In this document: positions 8,002-17,164 of the stretch, in pieces | Position numbering within the stretch: the first letter of the stretch is position 1 | Layout of the letters: each line of letters opens with the position of its first letter | Assembly (NCBI RefSeq): GCF_036226685.1 | Contig: NZ_CP109009.1 | Span: forward strand, 7,219,501-7,283,500 | Length of the DNA stretch: 64,000 nt | Reading direction: 5' to 3' | Source of the DNA: Streptomyces sp. NBC_00690 | GTDB taxonomy: Bacteria > Actinomycetota > Actinomycetes > Streptomycetales > Streptomycetaceae | Notes under the pieces: generated by a model | What the model saw: only the letters and a program-made list of their open reading frames with translations | The model's database searches: none | What the model was told of the DNA's origin: nothing | Translations under genes and position numbers: made by a program

Positions 8002-9078
8002 GTGCCGACTGTGCCTTCGGCGAATCCGGCTGATGACACCGCAGCAGGCGTGGACGTCGCCGCGCTCCTGGAGCGCGGACGTGCCCTGTCGACACCGGTG
8101 CTGCGCGCTGCCGTGGACCGCCTTGCGGCACCCATGGACACCGTTGCCTCGTACCACTTCGGTTGGATCGATGCCGAGGGGCGGCCGTCCGTCGGGGACG
8201 GCGGCAAGGCCGTGCGGCCGGCGCTCGCACTGCTCTCGGCGGAGGCCGCGGGAGCCCCAGCCGAGGTCGGTGTTCCCGGCGCCGTCGCCGTGGAGTTGGT
8301 CCACAATTTCTCGTTGCTGCACGACGACCTGATGGACGGCGACGAGCAGCGCAGGCACCGGGACACCGTGTGGAAGGTCCATGGGCCCGCCCAGGCCATC
8401 CTGGTGGGTGACGCACTCTTCGCCCTCGCCAATGAGCTCCTGTTGGAGATCGGCACGGTGGAGGCAGGTCGCGCCACCCGACGGCTGACCAGCGCCACCC
8501 GCAAGCTCATCGACGGCCAGGCCCAGGACATCTCGTACGAGCACCGCGAGCGGGTCACCGTCGAGGAGTGCCTGGAGATGGAGGGCAACAAGACGGGCGC
8601 ACTCCTCGCCTGCGCGGTGTCCATTGGTGCGGTGCTCGGCGGCGCGGACGACCGCACCGCCGACACCCTGGAGGCGTACGGGTACCACCTCGGCCTCGCC
8701 TTCCAGGCCATCGACGACCTGCTGGGCATCTGGGGCGATCCCGATGCGACGGGCAAGCAGACCTGGAGCGACTTGCGCCAGCGCAAGAAGTCCCTGCCGG
8801 TCGTCGCGGCACTCGCCGAGGGTGGTCCGGCCTCAAGGCGCCTCGGCGAACTGCTCGCAGCGGACGCCAAGAGCAACGACTTCGACACCTTCTCCGAGGA
8901 GGAGTTCGCCACCAGGGCCGCACTGATCGAGGAGGCGGGCGGTCGTGAGTGGACCGCCCAGGAGGCACGCCGTCAGCACACCGTCGCCATCGAAGCACTG
9001 GCAGGCGTCGACATGCCCACCCACATTAGGGCGCAGTTGAGCGCGCTCGCCGATTTCGTCGTCGTACGGAAGCGATAG
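8002..9078 (+). CDS. Polyprenyl diphosphate synthase (probable farnesyl diphosphate synthase)
   Basis: Chain-elongating trans-isoprenyl synthase providing the prenyl diphosphate for squalene. The first Asp-rich motif is LLHDDLMDGDEQRRH and the second is AIDDLLGIWGD, followed by KQTWSDLRQRKKSLP. I chose GTG 8002, which has a good GAGGAGA 4-5 bases upstream; another GTG at 7969 overlaps the hpnE stop and would add 11 residues. Its place between hpnE and shc indicates C15 product, but product length cannot be read safely from sequence. About 358 residues. Confidence 0.9.
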   Translation: MPTVPSANPADDTAAGVDVAALLERGRALSTPVLRAAVDRLAAPMDTVASYHFGWIDAEGRPSVGDGGKAVRPALALLSAEAAGAPAEVGVPGAVAVELVHNFSLLHDDLMDGDEQRRHRDTVWKVHGPAQAILVGDALFALANELLLEIGTVEAGRATRRLTSATRKLIDGQAQDISYEHRERVTVEECLEMEGNKTGALLACAVSIGAVLGGADDRTADTLEAYGYHLGLAFQAIDDLLGIWGDPDATGKQTWSDLRQRKKSLPVVAALAEGGPASRRLGELLAADAKSNDFDTFSEEEFATRAALIEEAGGREWTAQEARRQHTVAIEALAGVDMPTHIRAQLSALADFVVVRKR

Positions 9079-9226
9079 TCCGGCAGGACGCGAGAGAGAT
9101 GATCCCCACGCCGCCCCCCATATCCATGGCAGTCGCCGACCAGTGAGCGGAACCTGAACCGCCCGCCGGCCGACGGAAACCCCAGCACCGCAGAGCACAG
9201 CGCACCACTGCACCGAAGGGGAAGCC

Positions 9227-11260
9227 ATGACAGCGACGACCGATGGAAGCGGTGGGCCCGTGCGGGCCCACGCGGCTACGGCCGGCGAGATGACCGAAGT
9301 CCACGTGCCCCTGCACCCCGGCGGCCATGACGTGCTGGGGAACGCACGACGGGCCGTGGCACTGTCCGTCGAGCACCTGCTCAGCAGACAGGACGCCCAG
9401 GGCTGGTGGAAGGGCGACCTGGAGACCAATGTGACGATGGACGCCGAGGACCTGCTGCTCCGGCAGTTCCTCGGCGTCAGGGACGACCGCACCACCAAGG
9501 CCGCTGCTCGACACATCCGCGCCGAGCAGCGCGAGGACGGCGCCTGGACCACCTTCTACCGGGGGCCGGCTGATCTGTCCGCCACCATCGAGGCGTACGT
9601 GGCGCTCCGACTGGCCGGAGACCTGCCCGACGAGCCCCATATGGTGCTCGCCTCCGCATGGGCGCGACGGCACGGCGGGATCGCCGGTGCTCGTGTGTTC
9701 ACCAGGATCTGGCTGGCCCTGTTCGGCTGGTGGCAATGGGACGACCTGCCCGAACTGCCCCCGGAGCTGATCTTCCTGCCCCGCTGGTTCCCCCTGAACA
9801 TCTACGACTTCGGCTGCTGGGCCCGCCAGACCATCGTGCCGCTCACGGTGGTCTCGGCCAAGCGCCCGGTCCGACCGGCGCCGTTCACACTGGACGAACT
9901 CCACACCGATGCCAGGCGGCCCAACCCGCCCCGCCCGCTGGCCGCCGCCCTGAGTTGGGACGGCTTCTTCCAGCGCGCGGACAAGGCCCTGCACCTCTAC
10001 CACAAGGTGGCTCCGAGGAGGCTGCGCCGAGCGGCGATGGACGCCGCGGCGCGGTGGATCGTCGAACGCCAGGAGAACGACGGATGCTGGGGCGGCATCC
10101 AGCCGCCGGCCGTCTACTCCCTGATCGCACTCCATCTGCTCGGCTATGACATCAACCATCCCGTCATGCGCGCGGGGTTGGAGTCCCTGGACCGCTTCGC
10201 CGTGTGGCGCGAGGAGCACGGCGAAGCAGGTGGGCCTGTCCGTATGGTGGAGGCGTGCCAGTCGCCCGTGTGGGACACCTGCCTGGCGACTGTGGCACTT
10301 GCGGACGCCGGACTGCCGCCCGATCACCCCGCCCTGGTCCGGGCGGCCGACTGGATGTTGGGCGAGGAGGTGGTCCGGCCCGGCGACTGGTCGGTGCGGA
10401 GACCACAACTGGCCCCCGGCGGCTGGGCCTTCGAGTTCCACAACGACAACTACCCCGACATCGACGACACCGCTGAGGTGATCCTCGCCCTGCGTCGGGT
10501 GCGTCACCCCGACCCGATGCGGGTCGAGGGCGCCATCGCCCGGGCGACGCGCTGGACCTTCGGCATGCAGTCCAAGAACGGTGCCTGGGGCGCTTTCGAC
10601 GCGGACAACACCAGCCCCCTCCCCAATCGGCTGCCCTTCTGCGACTTCGGCGAAGTCATCGACCCGCCGTCAGCCGATGTGACCGCGCACGTCGTCGAGA
10701 TGCTGGCCTACGAAGGCAGGACCGACGACCCCCGCACCCGCCGCGGCATCGACTGGCTCCTCGCCGAACAGGAGCCGACGGGGGCCTGGTTCGGCCGATG
10801 GGGTGTCAACTACCTCTACGGCACCGGTTCGGTGGTGCCCGCGCTGATGGCGGCGGGAATGTCAGCCGCCCACCCTGCCATCCGGCGCGCGGTGCGCTGG
10901 CTCGAATCCGTACAGAACGACGACGGCGGCTGGGGCGAGGACCTGCGCTCCTACGACGAGGAGGAGTGGGTCGGCAGGGGTGCATCCACCGCATCCCAGA
11001 CCGCATGGGCCCTGCTCGCTCTGCTGGCTGCGGGGGAGCGGGAGAACAAGGCGGTTGAACGGGGTGTCGCCTGGCTCACCGGAACACAACGCGCCGACGG
11101 CTCCTGGGACGAGCCGTACTTCACCGGCACGGGCTTCCCCTGGGACTTCTCCATCAACTACCACCTGTATCGCCAGGTCTTTCCGCTGACCGCGCTCGGA
11201 CGCTACGTCAGGGGTGAACCAGTGCTCGCCGGTTTTGCCTCGGAGCCTGCGCGTGGCTGA
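9227..11260 (+). CDS. shc: Squalene-hopene cyclase
   Basis: Cyclises squalene to hopene/hopanol at the membrane surface. The catalytic DxDD acid is D411-I-D-D (residues 411-414, in NDNYPDIDDTAEV). Many QW-type repeats (for example GSWDEPYFTGTGFPWDF, NGAWGAFDADN, DGGWGEDL) give the double alpha-barrel fold. 677 residues, slightly longer than the 630-660 typical. The start ATG has AAGGGGA eight bases upstream. The stop overlaps the next gene by 8 bp, so it is coupled to hpnG. Confidence 0.97.
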   Translation: MTATTDGSGGPVRAHAATAGEMTEVHVPLHPGGHDVLGNARRAVALSVEHLLSRQDAQGWWKGDLETNVTMDAEDLLLRQFLGVRDDRTTKAAARHIRAEQREDGAWTTFYRGPADLSATIEAYVALRLAGDLPDEPHMVLASAWARRHGGIAGARVFTRIWLALFGWWQWDDLPELPPELIFLPRWFPLNIYDFGCWARQTIVPLTVVSAKRPVRPAPFTLDELHTDARRPNPPRPLAAALSWDGFFQRADKALHLYHKVAPRRLRRAAMDAAARWIVERQENDGCWGGIQPPAVYSLIALHLLGYDINHPVMRAGLESLDRFAVWREEHGEAGGPVRMVEACQSPVWDTCLATVALADAGLPPDHPALVRAADWMLGEEVVRPGDWSVRRPQLAPGGWAFEFHNDNYPDIDDTAEVILALRRVRHPDPMRVEGAIARATRWTFGMQSKNGAWGAFDADNTSPLPNRLPFCDFGEVIDPPSADVTAHVVEMLAYEGRTDDPRTRRGIDWLLAEQEPTGAWFGRWGVNYLYGTGSVVPALMAAGMSAAHPAIRRAVRWLESVQNDDGGWGEDLRSYDEEEWVGRGASTASQTAWALLALLAAGERENKAVERGVAWLTGTQRADGSWDEPYFTGTGFPWDFSINYHLYRQVFPLTALGRYVRGEPVLAGFASEPARG

Positions 11261-12041
11261 CCCACGGGGCCCGGAACAACACCCCCCTGACCCGGGCCGG
11301 GCACCGCAACACGCCGGTGCGGACCGAAGGGCGAACGGACTTCCGACGGACCGCGAGCGCGGCGCAGAGCACGCGGAACTGCGCGATCAGGACCCCACCG
11401 GTTCCCGTCCCCTGTTGATCGCCTGTGCGCTGGCGATCGAGAGACTGGCCCTGCGCACCGGGGCACGTGGTGCGCAGGGCCGGGCGACCGTCCTGCGCAC
11501 CGGAATGGGGCCTGGGAACGCCGCGCGTGCCCTCGGCGCCGCGCTGGCCGACCCCTCCCTGCGCGATGCGGCGGTCATCGCCTCGGGCTTCTGCGCCGGG
11601 CTCGCACCCGGCATGCGCCCCGGTGACCTGGTGGTGGCCACCCGGACCAGGGGCGGCGAACACACCACGGTGACCGACCTCGGCACGCTCTGCATCGAGA
11701 CCTCGGCCCTCGCCGATGCGCTCGCCCGGGCGGTTCCCGGACGCCGGGTCCACACGGGGGTGCTCATCGGCTCCGCCCATGTCGTCCGCGGCCCCGAAAG
11801 GGCTGCCCTGCACGCCGGGGGAGCGATCGCGGTGGACATGGAGTCGGCGGTCACCCTGCGTACCGCCCTACGCGTCGGGCCCCGTCCGGTTGCGGCCGTC
11901 CGGGTGGTCGTGGACGCTCCAGAGCATGAGCTGGTCCGTATTGGCACGGTGCGCGGTGGAATATCAGCTTTCCGTGTTCTCCGTGCCGTACTTCCTGCAT
12001 TTCATGAATGGCACCGTTCTCTGCCGCTCCCCCGGAGGTGA
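11253..12041 (+). CDS. hpnG: Adenosylhopane phosphorylase HpnG
   Basis: Nucleoside-phosphorylase-fold enzyme that removes adenine from adenosylhopane. Seen: RPLLIACALAIERLALRTGA near the start, then VIASGFCAGLAPGMRPGDLV, and VDMESAVTLRTAL, the conserved purine/ribose site with ME. GTG 11253 overlaps shc by 8 bp; an apparent start at 11214 inside shc is unlikely. The first 50 residues are low-complexity and charged and may not be conserved. About 262 residues. Placed directly before hpnH, as in other hopanoid clusters. Confidence 0.88.
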   Translation: MADPRGPEQHPPDPGRAPQHAGADRRANGLPTDRERGAEHAELRDQDPTGSRPLLIACALAIERLALRTGARGAQGRATVLRTGMGPGNAARALGAALADPSLRDAAVIASGFCAGLAPGMRPGDLVVATRTRGGEHTTVTDLGTLCIETSALADALARAVPGRRVHTGVLIGSAHVVRGPERAALHAGGAIAVDMESAVTLRTALRVGPRPVAAVRVVVDAPEHELVRIGTVRGGISAFRVLRAVLPAFHEWHRSLPLPRR

Positions 12042-12046
12042 GCTAG

Positions 12047-13069
12047 ATGGCCATGCCGCTCCGTCAGACCATCCGCGTCGGAACCTATCTCTTGGAACAG
12101 AAGCTTCGCAGGCGGGAGAAGTTCCCACTGATCGTCGAACTGGAGCCGCTCTACGCCTGCAACCTCGCCTGCGAAGGATGCGGGAAGATCCAGCACCCGG
12201 CCGGTGTGCTCAAGCAGCGCATGCCGGTGGCACAGGCGGTCGGGGCGGTGATGGAGTCCGGTGCCCCGATGGTGTCGATCGCGGGCGGCGAGCCCCTGAT
12301 GCACCCTCAGATCGATGAAATCGTGCGCCAGTTGGTGGCCAAGAAGAAGTACGTCTTCCTCTGCACCAATGCGATGCTCCTCCGCAAGAAGATCGAAAAG
12401 TTCACTCCCTCCCGCTACTTCGCCTTCGCCGTGCACATCGACGGACTGCGCGAACGGCACGATGAGTCGGTGGCCAAGGAAGGAGTGTTCGACGAGGCGG
12501 TGGCAGCCATCAAGGAAGCCCAGAGCCGGGGCTTTCGCGTCACCACGAACTCGACCTTCTTCAACACCGACACCCCCCAGACCATCATCGAGGTGTTGAA
12601 CTACCTCAACGACGATCTCCAGGTCGACGAGATGATGATCTCCCCCGCGTACGCCTACGAGAAGGCGCCCGACCAGGAGCACTTCCTGGGCGTCGAGCAG
12701 ACCCGCGAACTGTTCAGGAAGTCCTTCGCCGACGGCAACCGCCGGCGCTGGCGGCTCAACCACTCGCCCCTCTTCCTGGACTTCCTGGAGGGCAAGGTCG
12801 ACTTCCCCTGCACGGCCTGGGCGATTCCCAACTACTCGCTGTTCGGCTGGCAGCGGCCCTGCTACCTGATGAGCGACGGCTACGTGCCCAGCTACCGCGA
12901 ACTCGTCGAGGAGACCGACTGGAGCAAGTACGGCCGAGGCAAGGACCCGCGCTGTGCCAACTGCATGGCCCACTGCGGCTATGAGCCCACGGCCGTACTC
13001 GCCACCATGGGCTCGCTGAAGGAATCCCTGCGTGCGGCGCGCGAAACGATGTCCGGCAACCGCGGATAG
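12047..13069 (+). CDS. hpnH: Adenosyl-hopene transferase HpnH (radical SAM)
   Basis: Radical SAM enzyme that adds a 5'-deoxyadenosyl group to diploptene, making adenosylhopane. The 4Fe-4S motif CNLACEGC holds Cys 38, 42 and 45 (CX3CX2C). The SAM-contact stretch MVSIAGGEPLMHP and the DxHIDGLRERHD region follow. The C-terminal half carries a Cys-rich tail (CTAW...CY...CANCMAHCGYEP). 340 residues, the normal length. It lies 5 bp after hpnG with GGAGGTGA as Shine-Dalgarno. Confidence 0.96.
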   Translation: MAMPLRQTIRVGTYLLEQKLRRREKFPLIVELEPLYACNLACEGCGKIQHPAGVLKQRMPVAQAVGAVMESGAPMVSIAGGEPLMHPQIDEIVRQLVAKKKYVFLCTNAMLLRKKIEKFTPSRYFAFAVHIDGLRERHDESVAKEGVFDEAVAAIKEAQSRGFRVTTNSTFFNTDTPQTIIEVLNYLNDDLQVDEMMISPAYAYEKAPDQEHFLGVEQTRELFRKSFADGNRRRWRLNHSPLFLDFLEGKVDFPCTAWAIPNYSLFGWQRPCYLMSDGYVPSYRELVEETDWSKYGRGKDPRCANCMAHCGYEPTAVLATMGSLKESLRAARETMSGNRG

Positions 13070-13259
13070 CAGGCCGGCCGCGCGAGCCAACCCCACCGGG
13101 ATCGTCCCCAAGGACTGCTCTTCGCTGTGGACTCGCGCGGTCGGACCCGTCGGCCGCCCACCACACGGTGCTGCCGCGGGCCAGGGGGAGGGGCGCCGCA
13201 CCGACCTGGCCGGAACTCCTTCCCGTCCCCGCGGCGCAGGCAGTCAAGGAGAACAACCC

Positions 13260-14678
13260 ATGACCGATCCGCGGTCCTCGGTGAACGGGTCGCGCCCCGC
13301 CGGCTTCGACCTCACGGCCCTGCTCGCCGCACGCGGCGCCGAACGCTACGCGCTGCACGAGCGCCACCTCAACCCACAACTCCCGCGCATGTTGCAGACC
13401 ATCGGATTCGACAAGGTCTACCAACGGGCCGAAGGCGCGTACTTCTGGGACGCCGAGGGACGGGACTACCTCGACATGCTCGCCGGCTTCGGGGTGATGG
13501 GGCTCGGTCGCCACCACCCCGTCGTCCGGCAGGCACTGCACGACGTACTGGACGCCTCACTGGCGGACCTGACCCGCTTCGACTGCCCGCCCCTGCCCGG
13601 GCTGCTCGCCGAGAAGCTCCTCGCCCACAGCCCCCATCTGGACCGGGTGTTCTTCGGGAGCAGCGGTACGGAGGCGGTGGAGACGGCCCTGAAGTTCGCC
13701 CGGTACGCCACCGGACGCCCCCGGGTCCTCTACTGCGACCACGCCTTCCACGGGCTGACCACCGGATCCCTCTCCGTCAACGGAGAGTCCGGCTTTCGGG
13801 AGGGCTTCGCTCCGCTCCTGCCCGACACTCCCATCGCCCTCGGCGACCTCGACGCCCTGGAGCGGGAACTGCGCACGGGCGATGTGGCCGCCCTCATCGT
13901 GGAACCCATCCAGGGGAAGGGGGTCCACGAGTGCCCGCCGGGCTTTCTGCGCGCAGCCCAGGAACTGCTCCACCGGCACCGGGCGCTCTTGATCGTCGAC
14001 GAGGTGCAGACCGGTCTGGGGCGGACCGGGGACTTCTACGCCTACCAGCACGAGGAAGGGGTGGAGCCCGATCTGGTCTGTGTGGCGAAGGCGCTCTCCG
14101 GCGGCTATGTGCCGGTGGGGGCCACGGTCGGCAAGGACTGGATCTTCAAGAAGGTCTACTCCTCCATGGACCGGGTGCTGGTCCACTCGGCGAGCTTCGG
14201 CTCCAACGCACAGGCGATGGCGGCCGGCCTCGCGGTCCTCTCGGTCATCGAGGACGAACAGATCATCGCCAACGCCCGGGCGACCGGTGACCTCCTGCGG
14301 TCCCGGCTGACCGCCCTCGTGGACCGATATGAGTTCCTCCATGCGGTACGAGGGCGGGGCCTGATGATCGGAATCGAGTTCGGACGTCCGCAATCCCTGG
14401 CACTGCGCAGCCGCTGGACCGTGTTGCAAGCGGCCCGCAAAGGTCTGTTCGCCCAGATGGTGGCGGTGCCCCTGCTGGAGCGGCACCGGGTCCTGACACA
14501 GGTCTCCGGGGACCGGATGGAAGTGATCAAATTGATTCCGCCGCTGACGATCGGCGAACGCGAGGTGGATCGGTTCCTGGCCGGTTTCACCGCGGTCATG
14601 GAGGACGCACACGCCGGCGGCGGCTTGATGTGGGACTTCGGCAGGACGCTGGTCAAGCAGGCCGTGGCCAACCGCTGA
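13260..14678 (+). CDS. hpnO: Class III aminotransferase, probable aminobacteriohopanetriol synthase HpnO
   Basis: PLP-dependent fold-type I aminotransferase, 472 residues. The PLP lysine is K277 in VAKALSGGYVPVG, and the cofactor Asp is in LLIVDEVQTGLGRTG. HpnO-type enzymes aminate the ribose-derived side chain to give aminobacteriohopanetriol. ATG 13260 has CAAGGAGAAC upstream; the frame is open back to 13032. The function is inferred from context (directly after hpnH), since the family also holds ornithine and 4-aminobutyrate aminotransferases. A roughly 190-bp spacer precedes it. Confidence 0.82.
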   Translation: MTDPRSSVNGSRPAGFDLTALLAARGAERYALHERHLNPQLPRMLQTIGFDKVYQRAEGAYFWDAEGRDYLDMLAGFGVMGLGRHHPVVRQALHDVLDASLADLTRFDCPPLPGLLAEKLLAHSPHLDRVFFGSSGTEAVETALKFARYATGRPRVLYCDHAFHGLTTGSLSVNGESGFREGFAPLLPDTPIALGDLDALERELRTGDVAALIVEPIQGKGVHECPPGFLRAAQELLHRHRALLIVDEVQTGLGRTGDFYAYQHEEGVEPDLVCVAKALSGGYVPVGATVGKDWIFKKVYSSMDRVLVHSASFGSNAQAMAAGLAVLSVIEDEQIIANARATGDLLRSRLTALVDRYEFLHAVRGRGLMIGIEFGRPQSLALRSRWTVLQAARKGLFAQMVAVPLLERHRVLTQVSGDRMEVIKLIPPLTIGEREVDRFLAGFTAVMEDAHAGGGLMWDFGRTLVKQAVANR

Positions 14679-14687
14679 GCTGGTATT

Positions 14688-14721
14688 TTGCCTCTGAGGC
14701 ACGAAACTTGCCTCAGAGGTA
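14688..14721 (+). promoter_or_regulatory. Duplicated operator upstream of the XRE-cupin gene
   Basis: Two near-identical, nearly palindromic 14-mers, TTGCCTCTGAGGCA (14688-14701) and TTGCCTCAGAGGTA (14708-14721), lie exactly 20 bp apart, two helical turns on the same DNA face. They fill the gap between hpnO and the XRE-cupin gene. This fits autoregulation by the XRE protein. The same element was not noticed elsewhere in the hopanoid cluster by eye. Confidence 0.65.
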
Positions 14722-14742
14722 CTTTCCTGGCGCAATGGACCC

Positions 14743-15363
14743 ATGCAGAGTCCTCCCGGGGGCCACCCCCCGGACCTTCGAACCCGGGTCGGGGAGCCGC
14801 CGGCCGAGCTGCCGGACGTGGCGCCGCAACTGCGCGACCTGCGTCGCAGACGGGGGCTCACCCTCGAAGCGGCTGCCCAGCGCGCAGGACTGTCGCCCGC
14901 GCACCTGTCCCGCCTGGAGACCGGCCGCCGTCAACCCTCGCTGCCGATGCTGCTCTCCCTGGCCCGCATCTACGGTACGACCATCGCCGAGCTGCTCGGC
15001 GAACTCGCACCCGAGCGCGACCCGGTCATCAGGGCCGGCGTTCGCGAGCCCGCCGTGGCCGACGGCTGGACCTATCACCAGGTGGGGACCCCCGGGCGGG
15101 CCATGCAACCGCTGCGACTGGTGGTCCCCTACGGCGCCCAGGGGGAACTGGTGCGGGTCCACCCGGGCGAGGAATGGCTGTACGTCCTGGACGGGCGACT
15201 TCGACTCAGCCTCGGGGAAGCCGTCCACGAACTGGGACCGGGAGACAGCGCACACTACGACTCGCTCACTCCCCACCGGATCGCAGCGGCCACCCGTGAA
15301 GGCGCGGAGATGCTGTTCGTCCACACCCTGCTCCAGAGTCCCGACCTCTATCCGCACGTCTGA
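14743..15363 (+). CDS. XRE-family regulator with C-terminal cupin domain
   Basis: DNA-binding regulator of 206 residues. The N-terminal helix-turn-helix is LRRRRGLTLEAAAQRAG..PAHLSRLETGRRQPSLP (about residues 31-70). The C-terminal half reads as a cupin_2 barrel: VRVHPGEEWLYVLDGRLRL followed by LGPGDSAHYDSLTPHRI, with candidate metal or ligand His. Such proteins sense small molecules, often amino acids or lipid precursors. No strong Shine-Dalgarno sequence precedes ATG 14743. It lies after a twin operator and next to the hopanoid genes, so it may control them, but only autoregulation is directly suggested. Confidence 0.88.
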   Translation: MQSPPGGHPPDLRTRVGEPPAELPDVAPQLRDLRRRRGLTLEAAAQRAGLSPAHLSRLETGRRQPSLPMLLSLARIYGTTIAELLGELAPERDPVIRAGVREPAVADGWTYHQVGTPGRAMQPLRLVVPYGAQGELVRVHPGEEWLYVLDGRLRLSLGEAVHELGPGDSAHYDSLTPHRIAAATREGAEMLFVHTLLQSPDLYPHV

Positions 15364-15440
15364 TCCAGCCGAGCGCCCGCCCGGAGCGATCCCCAGCACG
15401 CGGGACGAGCCCAACAAGACCGGAAGTCGAGAGGACCGCC

Positions 15441-15641
15441 ATGTCAGAGAACCCCACCGCACCTGAGAACACCGTCGCACCCGAGAGCACCTCGGTGACC
15501 GACAACGCCGCAGCGGTCAGGAAGGGCAAGGAGAACGGACGGTTCCCCCGTGGCATCTGGGTGCGCCTCTTTGCCTATCTGATCGCCGGCCATGTGTTCG
15601 CCGGCTTCCTCTATCTCCTCTTCGAGATGGGCGCCAAGTAG
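15441..15641 (+). CDS. Small membrane protein, DUF6126-like
   Basis: 66-residue protein with a hydrophilic, Thr/Ala/Glu-rich N-terminus (about 35 residues) and one predicted membrane helix (WVRLFAYLIAGHVFAGFLYLLF). It ends MGAK. It resembles the DUF6126 family of small Streptomyces proteins that accompany XRE-cupin genes. It follows the regulator by 77 bp on the same strand and likely forms an operon with it. Function unknown; a role as a small accessory or signalling peptide at the membrane is only a guess. Confidence 0.75.
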   Translation: MSENPTAPENTVAPESTSVTDNAAAVRKGKENGRFPRGIWVRLFAYLIAGHVFAGFLYLLFEMGAK

Positions 15642-15752
15642 CGACCGGTCATCGAGGCGGACGCCTGCACGGGGCGGCAGTGACCGCCGCGGGCGTCAAG
15701 CCGGTCATGGCCCGCGCCCACGGCTGTCAGGTCCGCCCGCCCGCCCTCGGAA

Positions 15753-16568
15753 TCAGACCTCGTCGAGCAGTCGGTCGCGCAACTGCTCCCGTGTCCGGGG
15801 AGTGATCCCCAGCCCCTCGGTGAGGTACCGCTCCGTTCCGCCCCACGTCCGGTCGATGGTCTCGAACGCGGTGTGGAGGTACTCCCTGCGCGCGTCGAAG
15901 AGCGGGCTGAGCAGTTCCATCACCTCGGGCGACATCCCGGCCGGTGAGGCATCACTGCGGTGCACCCGGTACCGCCGGTGCGGATCGTTGGACTTGAGGT
16001 AGTCCGCCTCGATCGCGTCCCGCTCCACGCCGACCGCCAGCAGTGACACGGCTATGGAGAGCCCTGCGCGGTCCTTGCCCGCAGCGCAGTGCATCAGGGC
16101 GGGGACACTGTCCTCGGCGAGGGAGTGCAGGACCCTGCTGTGCTCGCCGGTGCGTTCCGTGATGATCATCCGATAGGAGTCGGACATCCGTGCCGCGGCC
16201 TGGCCGTCCCCCAGGATGGACCGCAACTGCTCGATGTCTCCGTCGCGCACCATCTGCCAGAACTCCGCGCCGTCCGCAGGGTCACTGAGCGGGAGATTGA
16301 GGTTGCGCACGCCCTGGAGGGGAATGTCCGGGCCTTCGAGCAGCATGTCCGCCTCATTGCGGAAGTCGAAGATCGTGTGTAGCCCCAGCGAGGACAGGAA
16401 CGCCGCATCGCTTCCGGTCGCATGGGCCAGATGACCGCTGCGGAACAGCCGCCCATGTCGCACCCGACGTCCGTCCAGAGCCGGCAGGCCGCCGACGTCC
16501 CGGAAGTTTCGTACTCCGGTCAGTTCCGGCTCGATGGACGGGACCTGCGGCGGCAGCTGCTGCGTCAC
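15753..16568 (-). CDS. Tyrosine-protein phosphatase (Y_phosphatase3 family)
   Basis: Cysteine-based phosphatase of 271 residues. The P-loop is HCAAGKDR (HCX5R) with the nucleophile at about C161. The N-terminal NFRDVGGLPALDGRRVRHGRLFRSG block is the hallmark of the bacterial lipid/tyrosine phosphatase family that includes mycobacterial PtpB. No signal peptide is visible, so it is probably cytoplasmic or released without one. It is convergent with the small membrane protein gene and faces away from the M23 peptidase gene. Substrate unknown. Confidence 0.88.
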   Translation of the reverse strand: MTQQLPPQVPSIEPELTGVRNFRDVGGLPALDGRRVRHGRLFRSGHLAHATGSDAAFLSSLGLHTIFDFRNEADMLLEGPDIPLQGVRNLNLPLSDPADGAEFWQMVRDGDIEQLRSILGDGQAAARMSDSYRMIITERTGEHSRVLHSLAEDSVPALMHCAAGKDRAGLSIAVSLLAVGVERDAIEADYLKSNDPHRRYRVHRSDASPAGMSPEVMELLSPLFDARREYLHTAFETIDRTWGGTERYLTEGLGITPRTREQLRDRLLDEV

Positions 16569-16964
16569 AGAGGCTCCTGAGGGTCACTGCCGTCGGCGCG
16601 GCTCGCCGACATTGGCGTGTTCTCGACGATACGACATCCGCTCATCGGGTGATCATTTTGTGTGATCTCTCTTGGGCCGATTGTTCCACCCATTACCCGC
16701 GATGGAGGCACGAGCTGCTTCTGTCCGAATTGGGTACTTCGGTGGTTGGATGTCCTGCCTGTCGAGTGGCTGAGGGCCCGCTCGTGAGCGGGATCATAGT
16801 GGTGACCCTCAGTTGCGGCGTACCACAGAGGATTTCCGACGGGGCGGCGGGAGTTGTCGCATCGCCTTCCACGGAGTGTTACGGGAAATTCCCCCCGTCG
16901 TGACCTTAGTCATTGATCAGAAAAGGGCCCGGCTTGTTTGCCAGAAGAGGGCTCGATTACGGTC

Positions 16965-17150
16965 ACGGAACTCCGGACGGATCGCCTAATCCTGCCGCCG
17001 CCCGGAATTCATCCACATCCACGCGTGGCAGGAGCGGGGGACCCAGGTAGTACGCCGATCCGGATTTCCGGACGGCTTGGGGTGAAGTCGCGCAGAAGCG
17101 CGGCCGGGCATCTCCAGCTCGAACCCGACAGCTCACCTCGTAGGCGCCGG
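16965..17150 (+). ncRNA. c-di-AMP riboswitch (ydaO-yuaA type)
   Basis: Conserved ydaO blocks appear in order: ATCGCCTAATCCTG (16981-16994), GCGGGGGACCCAGGTA (about 17034-17049), CTTGGGGTGAAGTCG, then GAACCCGACAGCTCACCTCGTAGGC ending about 17145. It sits just ahead of the LysM/M23 gene, as in Streptomyces cell-wall hydrolase leaders. In these genes c-di-AMP binding lowers expression. The exact ends are approximate. The remaining upstream stretch 16569-16960 holds no gene I can support and should contain the promoter. Confidence 0.9.
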
Positions 17151-17164
17151 AGAGGAAATGCGCC

